Source: JALYQB01 sp035640155 (lineage in GTDB: Bacteria > Actinomycetota > Actinomycetes > Mycobacteriales > Pseudonocardiaceae). Taken from it: a DNA stretch of 8,990 nt. Positions 5,826-8,990 of the stretch are shown here, one piece after another (the stretch's first letter is position 1; each line of letters starts with the position of its first letter). The notes under the pieces are model-generated. The model was not told the DNA's origin, ran no database searches, and worked only from the letters and a program-made list of their open reading frames with translations. The translations under genes were made by a program, and so were the position numbers. The stretch is taken from NCBI GenBank assembly GCA_035640155.1, contig DASQWR010000226.1, forward strand, positions 1 through 8,990. The letters are read 5' to 3'.

Positions 5826-7009
5826 GCGACTCGGGGCGCTCCTGCGATCGGGCCGCCGTGGCCGCCGTCCTCTTCGACGGTGCTCGGCTGACCCTGGCTC
5901 GTCACCTGGCCGGTCTGCGCAAGACGGAGTTGGCGGCGCAGGTGCACAAGAGCTCGACCGCGGTTGCCGCGTGGGAGACGGGGGCCAAGCGTCCGACCCC
6001 GGCCACGGTCGCCCAGCTCGCCCTGAGCCTGGCCGTCGAGCCGGGGTTCTTTGCGGTGCGACCGGAGGACGTGGCCGCGCTGAGCACGACACCGCACTTC
6101 CGCTCGTTGCGCTCCACCACCCAGACAGCCCGCGACCAGGCGTTCGCCTACGGCCGGCTGGCAGTCGACATCGCCGTCAGCCTGGAACGGCACGTCGAGT
6201 TCCCCGATCCCGACGTTCCGTCGTGGCCGGTCCAGGTGGACGACGGCGACGGCCCGGAGCGGGCTGCCCGGCTGGTTCGGAAGCAGTGGGCGCTCGGGCC
6301 GGGCCCGGTCGGACACCTCGTGCGGCTCCTGGAGCAGCACGGGGTCCTGGTGCTCTTCAGCCCACCCCAGACCGCCACCGTCGACGCCTACTCGTTCGAC
6401 AGCCGGGTGCGACCGGTCGTCGTGCTGAACCCGATCAAGCGCGACTACTACCGGCAGCGGTTCGACGTCGCCCACGAGTTGGGCCACCTCGTCATGCACG
6501 GTGATGCCGAGCCGGGGGGGCGTGTCGTCGAGGAGCAGGCCCACCGCTTTGCTGCCGAGCTCCTGATGCCCGCCGACGAGATCCGCGACCTGCTCCCGGC
6601 CAGCATGGGTGGCAACGTCTGGACCACCCTCGGCAAGCTCAAGGAGCGGTGGGGTGTCAGCATGCAGGCCCTGCTGTTCCGGGCGCGCCGGCTGGGGCGG
6701 CTCGGCGAGGTGTCCTACCGCAACGCCATGGCCACCATCTCGGCCCGAGGCTGGCGCCGGGACGAACCGGGGCTGGCGAGCGCCATCGAGCAACCCTCGC
6801 TGCTGCCCAGGGCCGTCGATCTGCTGGCGCAGGAGGGCATCGCCCGTGACGTCCTGGTGCAACAGTGCCGGGTGCCGGTCGAGCTGTTCCGGACCGTCAC
6901 CGCGCGCGCTCCCGACGGGGCGTCGCCCGGCACCCAGCAGCCCGCGACCGCTCCGTCCGGAACCAGCGGTCGGGTGGTCTCACTGCTGCCCCGGCCCAAT
7001 CACACGTAG
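5822..7009 (+). CDS. XRE-family regulator fused to ImmA/IrrE (M78) metallopeptidase
   Basis: A 395-aa two-domain protein. Residues about 21-75 form an XRE/Cro helix-turn-helix (ARLTLARHLAGLRKTELA, then SSTAVAAWETGAKRPTP). The M78 zinc peptidase domain carries HELGH at 218-222 (two zinc His and the catalytic Glu) and EEQAHRFAAELLMP, whose Glu237 is the likely third ligand. A conserved C-terminal helical part follows (LKERWGVSMQALLFRARRLG), ending in a disordered Pro/Ser/Thr tail from about 355. Relatives include ImmA of ICEBs1, which cleaves its repressor, and IrrE of Deinococcus, which cleaves DdrO; fused XRE-M78 proteins are common in accessory regions and have been proposed as toxin-antitoxin-type regulators. 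The GTG start is coupled to the preceding gene by a GTGA overlap; GTG at 5858 is an alternative closer to the HTH. It probably autoregulates the pair; the proteolysis target is unknown. Confidence 0.93.
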   Translation: MSDSGRSCDRAAVAAVLFDGARLTLARHLAGLRKTELAAQVHKSSTAVAAWETGAKRPTPATVAQLALSLAVEPGFFAVRPEDVAALSTTPHFRSLRSTTQTARDQAFAYGRLAVDIAVSLERHVEFPDPDVPSWPVQVDDGDGPERAARLVRKQWALGPGPVGHLVRLLEQHGVLVLFSPPQTATVDAYSFDSRVRPVVVLNPIKRDYYRQRFDVAHELGHLVMHGDAEPGGRVVEEQAHRFAAELLMPADEIRDLLPASMGGNVWTTLGKLKERWGVSMQALLFRARRLGRLGEVSYRNAMATISARGWRRDEPGLASAIEQPSLLPRAVDLLAQEGIARDVLVQQCRVPVELFRTVTARAPDGASPGTQQPATAPSGTSGRVVSLLPRPNHT

Positions 7010-7049
7010 CCGTCGCATACCGCCTCATCAGCCGGTACCGGACGGCACA

Positions 7050-7065
7050 TGAGTACTCGTACTCA
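7050..7065. promoter_or_regulatory. 16-bp palindrome, candidate operator
   Basis: TGAGTACTCGTACTCA is a perfect inverted repeat with 7-bp arms and a 2-bp centre, in the 114-bp gap between the XRE-ImmA gene and the oxidoreductase. It ends 58 bp before the chosen ATG at 7124. The symmetry and size suit a dimeric repressor site. A shorter palindrome CCGGTACCGG lies nearby at 7032-7041. No clear -10 or -35 hexamer is visible in this gap. Confidence 0.45.
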
Positions 7066-7123
7066 GATCAGGTCGAGTAGCCGGACAGATGGCGGTACGA
7101 CCGTGGTCCTGCAGTCTGTAAGC

Positions 7124-8509
7124 ATGATCGTCAACGATGTCCACTCCCGCCTGAACGCCACCCGGGCCGACAGGCTCGTCCCGGTGGACTCGCTCACCGC
7201 GCTGTGCACCGCCATCACCCACGCCCGCGGCTCACACATCAGCGTTGCCGGGGGACGGCACGCCATGGGCGGGCAGCAGTTCGCCAGCGGTGCCACCGTG
7301 CTCGACACCCGTCCGATGGCGCGCGTGCTCGACTTCGACCAGCGGCAAGGACTGATCGAGGTGGAAGCCGGCATCCAGTGGCCGGAGTTGGTCGACTACC
7401 TGCTCGCGGCGCAACAGGGCCGGGTCTCCCAATGGGGAATCGCCCAGAAGCAGACCGGGGCCAACTTCTTCACGGTCGGCGGTTCGGTCTCAGCGAACTG
7501 CCACGGGCGCGGACTCACGATGGCGCCGATCGTTCATGATGTCGAATCGCTGCGCCTGGTCCGGACCGACGGTTCGGTCGTCACCTGCAGCAGGGAGCAG
7601 AACCCGGAGCTGTTCGGGTTGGTCGTCGGCGGCTACGGGCTCTTCGGGGCGGTGTACACGGTGACGCTGCGGCTCACGCACCGCCGGAAGCTGCAGCGGG
7701 TGGTCGAGGTGATCACGGTGCAGCAGCTCGTGGACGCGGTGGCCGAACGCGTCGCGACCGGCTTCCTGTACGGCGACTTCCAGTTCGCCATCGATCCCGG
7801 CTCGCCGGACTTCCTCACCAAGGGTGTCTTCTCCTGCTACCGGCCCGTTTCTGACAGCACTCCGATCCCCGAGGATCAGCGAGCCCTCACTCCGGACAAC
7901 TGGCAGGCTCTTCTCGTCCTTGCCCACACCGACAAGAGCCGCGCGTTCGACGTGTACGCCCGCCACTACCTCGCCACCTCGGGTCAGGTCTACTGGTCGG
8001 ACCTCCAGCAGCTCGCCGTGTACCTGGACGACTACCACCATGGCCTCGATCACCTGCTCGACGCCGAGCAAATCGGCACGGAGATGATCTCGGAGCTGTA
8101 CGTTCCGCGGGACCGCCTCGCCGACTTCATGGCCGCCGCGGCCGACGAGCTCCGGCACAGCGAGGCCGACCTGATCTACGGCACGGTGCGGTTCATCGAA
8201 CGCGACGAGGACACCTGGCTCGCCTGGGCCGGCGACAGCTACGCCTGCACTGTCTTCAACCTGCACACGCCACACACCGAGGAAGGCGTGGCACGCTCAG
8301 CTGCCGCTTTTCGACGCCTGATCGATCTGGCCATCGAGCGGGGCGGTAGCTACTACCTCACCTACCATCGGTGGGCTGACCGTGCGCAGGTGTCAGCCTG
8401 CTACCCGCAGTTCGCCGAGTTTCTGGCGCTCAAGCGTCGCTACGATCCGGACGAGCTGTTCAGCAGTGACTGGTACCGGCACTACGCAACCCTCTTCCCG
8501 GCTGCTTGA
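7124..8509 (+). CDS. FAD-binding oxidoreductase (VAO/PCMH family)
   Basis: A 461-aa flavoprotein of the vanillyl-alcohol-oxidase superfamily, which oxidises alcohols, sugars or lactones with bound FAD; the substrate cannot be told from sequence. The PCMH-type FAD domain covers about residues 12-185: VAGGRHAMGGQQ with His46 (the position of the His that carries covalent FAD in relatives such as alditol oxidase), VEAGIQWPELVDYL, GGSVSANCHGRG (119-130) and GGYGLFGAVYTVTLRL. The substrate domain ends with YDPDELFSSDWYR, typical of this superfamily. There is no signal peptide, so it is probably cytoplasmic. ATG at 7124 was preferred to the in-frame ATG at 7049 because codons 7049-7123 lack GC3 bias, contain the palindrome and precede the conserved region. 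No clear Shine-Dalgarno is present. It may be transcribed separately from the XRE-ImmA pair. Confidence 0.88.
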   Translation: MIVNDVHSRLNATRADRLVPVDSLTALCTAITHARGSHISVAGGRHAMGGQQFASGATVLDTRPMARVLDFDQRQGLIEVEAGIQWPELVDYLLAAQQGRVSQWGIAQKQTGANFFTVGGSVSANCHGRGLTMAPIVHDVESLRLVRTDGSVVTCSREQNPELFGLVVGGYGLFGAVYTVTLRLTHRRKLQRVVEVITVQQLVDAVAERVATGFLYGDFQFAIDPGSPDFLTKGVFSCYRPVSDSTPIPEDQRALTPDNWQALLVLAHTDKSRAFDVYARHYLATSGQVYWSDLQQLAVYLDDYHHGLDHLLDAEQIGTEMISELYVPRDRLADFMAAAADELRHSEADLIYGTVRFIERDEDTWLAWAGDSYACTVFNLHTPHTEEGVARSAAAFRRLIDLAIERGGSYYLTYHRWADRAQVSACYPQFAEFLALKRRYDPDELFSSDWYRHYATLFPAA

Positions 8510-8684
8510 CGGCACCTGCACTCCGGCCGACGTCGATCGCTGTCGGCACGGCCTCGTCGGTCGAGTCATGGCGCCTGCGGTCCTGGGTGTCATCACCGCA
8601 CCGGTCGGCGGCGGACGGTAGCGATTGGCGCGTACTTGGCGCCGTCTCGATGGTGGCAATCAACGGGGTGACTGTGCTTCACGA
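8510..8684. other. Intergenic stretch without recognisable gene
   Basis: This 175-bp stretch lies between the oxidoreductase stop and the recognisable PIN remnant. Short open frames cross it on both strands, but none resembles a VapB antitoxin or the VapC N-terminus. A weak inverted repeat (GCCGAC at 8526-8531 and GTCGGC at 8542-8547) has no T-run. It may be the decayed 5' part of the toxin locus. Confidence 0.4.
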
Positions 8685-8947
8685 CTGTCCCTCTCCCAGC
8701 GCCAGGAGATCCTCGGACTCCTGAACAGCCTGCCGCAAGCAGCAGTCGCCACCCCTGCCGAGATACTGACCTTCATCGAGCGCCACGAGCTGCACGACTC
8801 GGCATCGGCTACGTCGATGTCCAGCTCCTCGCGGCGACGCAGCTCCCACCGGACGCCTGGTTGTGGACCAAGGACAAGTGCCTCGCCGCTGCGGCCGCAC
8901 GCCTGGAGGTCGTTGTCGATCCGTCAGCCCCCGGCCATGAGCTATAA
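8685..8947 (+). pseudogene. VapC-type PIN domain toxin remnant (truncated, frameshifted)
   Basis: Two adjoining frames encode the C-terminal two thirds of a PIN-domain ribonuclease of type II toxin-antitoxin systems. The first (8685-8790) reads LSLSQRQEILGLLNSLPQ, then PAEILTFIERHELH; the second (8801-8947) reads GIGYVDVQLLAATQL, then WLWTKDKCLAAAAARL and a TAA stop. These match the VapC pattern in which the GYVDxxLL Asp and the WTxD Asp are metal ligands. Joining them needs a single lost base at about 8791-8800. The N-terminal part with the first catalytic Asp and the usual GEL Glu is not recognisable, and no VapB antitoxin is seen upstream. It ends 16 bp before the convergent gyrB stop. It is almost certainly non-functional as read. 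Confidence 0.75.
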
Positions 8948-8963
8948 CGGCCCGAGCCTTGAG

Positions 8964-8990
8964 TCACACGTCCAGGAAGCGGACGTCCTT
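8964..8990 (-). CDS. gyrB: DNA gyrase subunit B, C-terminal end (partial)
   Basis: On the minus strand the window edge encodes KDVRFLDV followed by TGA (8964-8966). This ending is that of actinobacterial GyrB proteins, for example M. tuberculosis, as I recall. Only eight residues are visible, but position and orientation, upstream of gyrA on the same strand, support the call strongly. GyrB is the ATPase subunit of gyrase. Its stop is normally followed closely by gyrA; here a 4.7-kb accessory segment intervenes. Confidence 0.85.
   Translation of the reverse strand, partial: KDVRFLDV

Noticed and set aside
5056..6504. A 482-codon plus-strand frame spanning both genes of the XRE-ImmA pair
   Set aside because: Its translation is Arg/Pro/Thr-rich except at about 5692-5820, where it probably represents the true tail of the partner gene. 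Elsewhere it is a shadow.
5114..6862. A 582-codon minus-strand frame opposite the XRE-ImmA pair
   Set aside because: It is antisense to clear domains (HTH, HELGH) and has no recognisable motifs.
8526..8547. Inverted repeat GCCGAC/GTCGGC as a terminator of the oxidoreductase gene
   Set aside because: It has only 6-bp arms with a 10-bp loop and no following T-run; such repeats are frequent by chance at this GC content.
8506..8724. Small plus-strand open frame between the oxidoreductase and the PIN remnant
   Set aside because: There is no family resemblance, and it runs out of frame into the PIN segment.
1..8990. CRISPR arrays, rRNA genes and insertion sequences
   Set aside because: No regularly spaced repeats, rRNA motifs, transposase motifs or paired terminal repeats were seen.

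Overview
The window is high-GC actinobacterial chromosome, read mostly on the minus strand. The diagnostic feature is the conserved order gyrB - gyrA - DUF3566 membrane protein - tRNA-Ile(GAT) - DLW-39 small protein - tRNA-Ala(TGC), the layout found near oriC in mycobacteria and many other actinomycetes. A leaderless-looking start and the SER-rich start of the DUF3566 protein fit an actinomycete, possibly of the Pseudonocardiales, but the family-level guess is weak.

Left edge (1-346): the C-terminal end of a tyrosine recombinase reads towards, and stops 34 bp short of, the 3' end of tRNA-Ala. This is the usual geometry of an integrative element inserted at a tRNA 3' end, with the element extending left out of the window. 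The visible integrase has Gln where the HxxR motif normally has His.

Core (274-4216, minus strand): gyrA (836 aa from a GTG start) overlaps the DUF3566 gene by 4 bp. Then follow tRNA-Ile, a 39-codon DLW-39 gene too short for routine ORF calling, and tRNA-Ala.

Islet (about 4217-8963): gyrB normally lies directly upstream of gyrA. Here the last eight codons and stop of gyrB (KDVRFLDV) appear only at the right border, 4.7 kb from the gyrA start. The space between holds accessory genes: an unrecognised 182-aa gene on the minus strand; a divergent plus-strand pair made of an unrecognised protein of about 270 aa, translationally coupled to an XRE helix-turn-helix plus ImmA/IrrE (M78) metalloprotease fusion; a VAO-type FAD-dependent oxidoreductase behind a 16-bp palindrome; and a frameshifted, N-terminally truncated VapC-type PIN remnant convergent with gyrB. 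The coupled pair has the form of a protease-regulated stress, toxin or defence module and is the most likely candidate for an undescribed system. Its first gene carries codon-position evidence of a frameshift near 5691.

Promoter and operator calls rest on visual motifs only and have low confidence.
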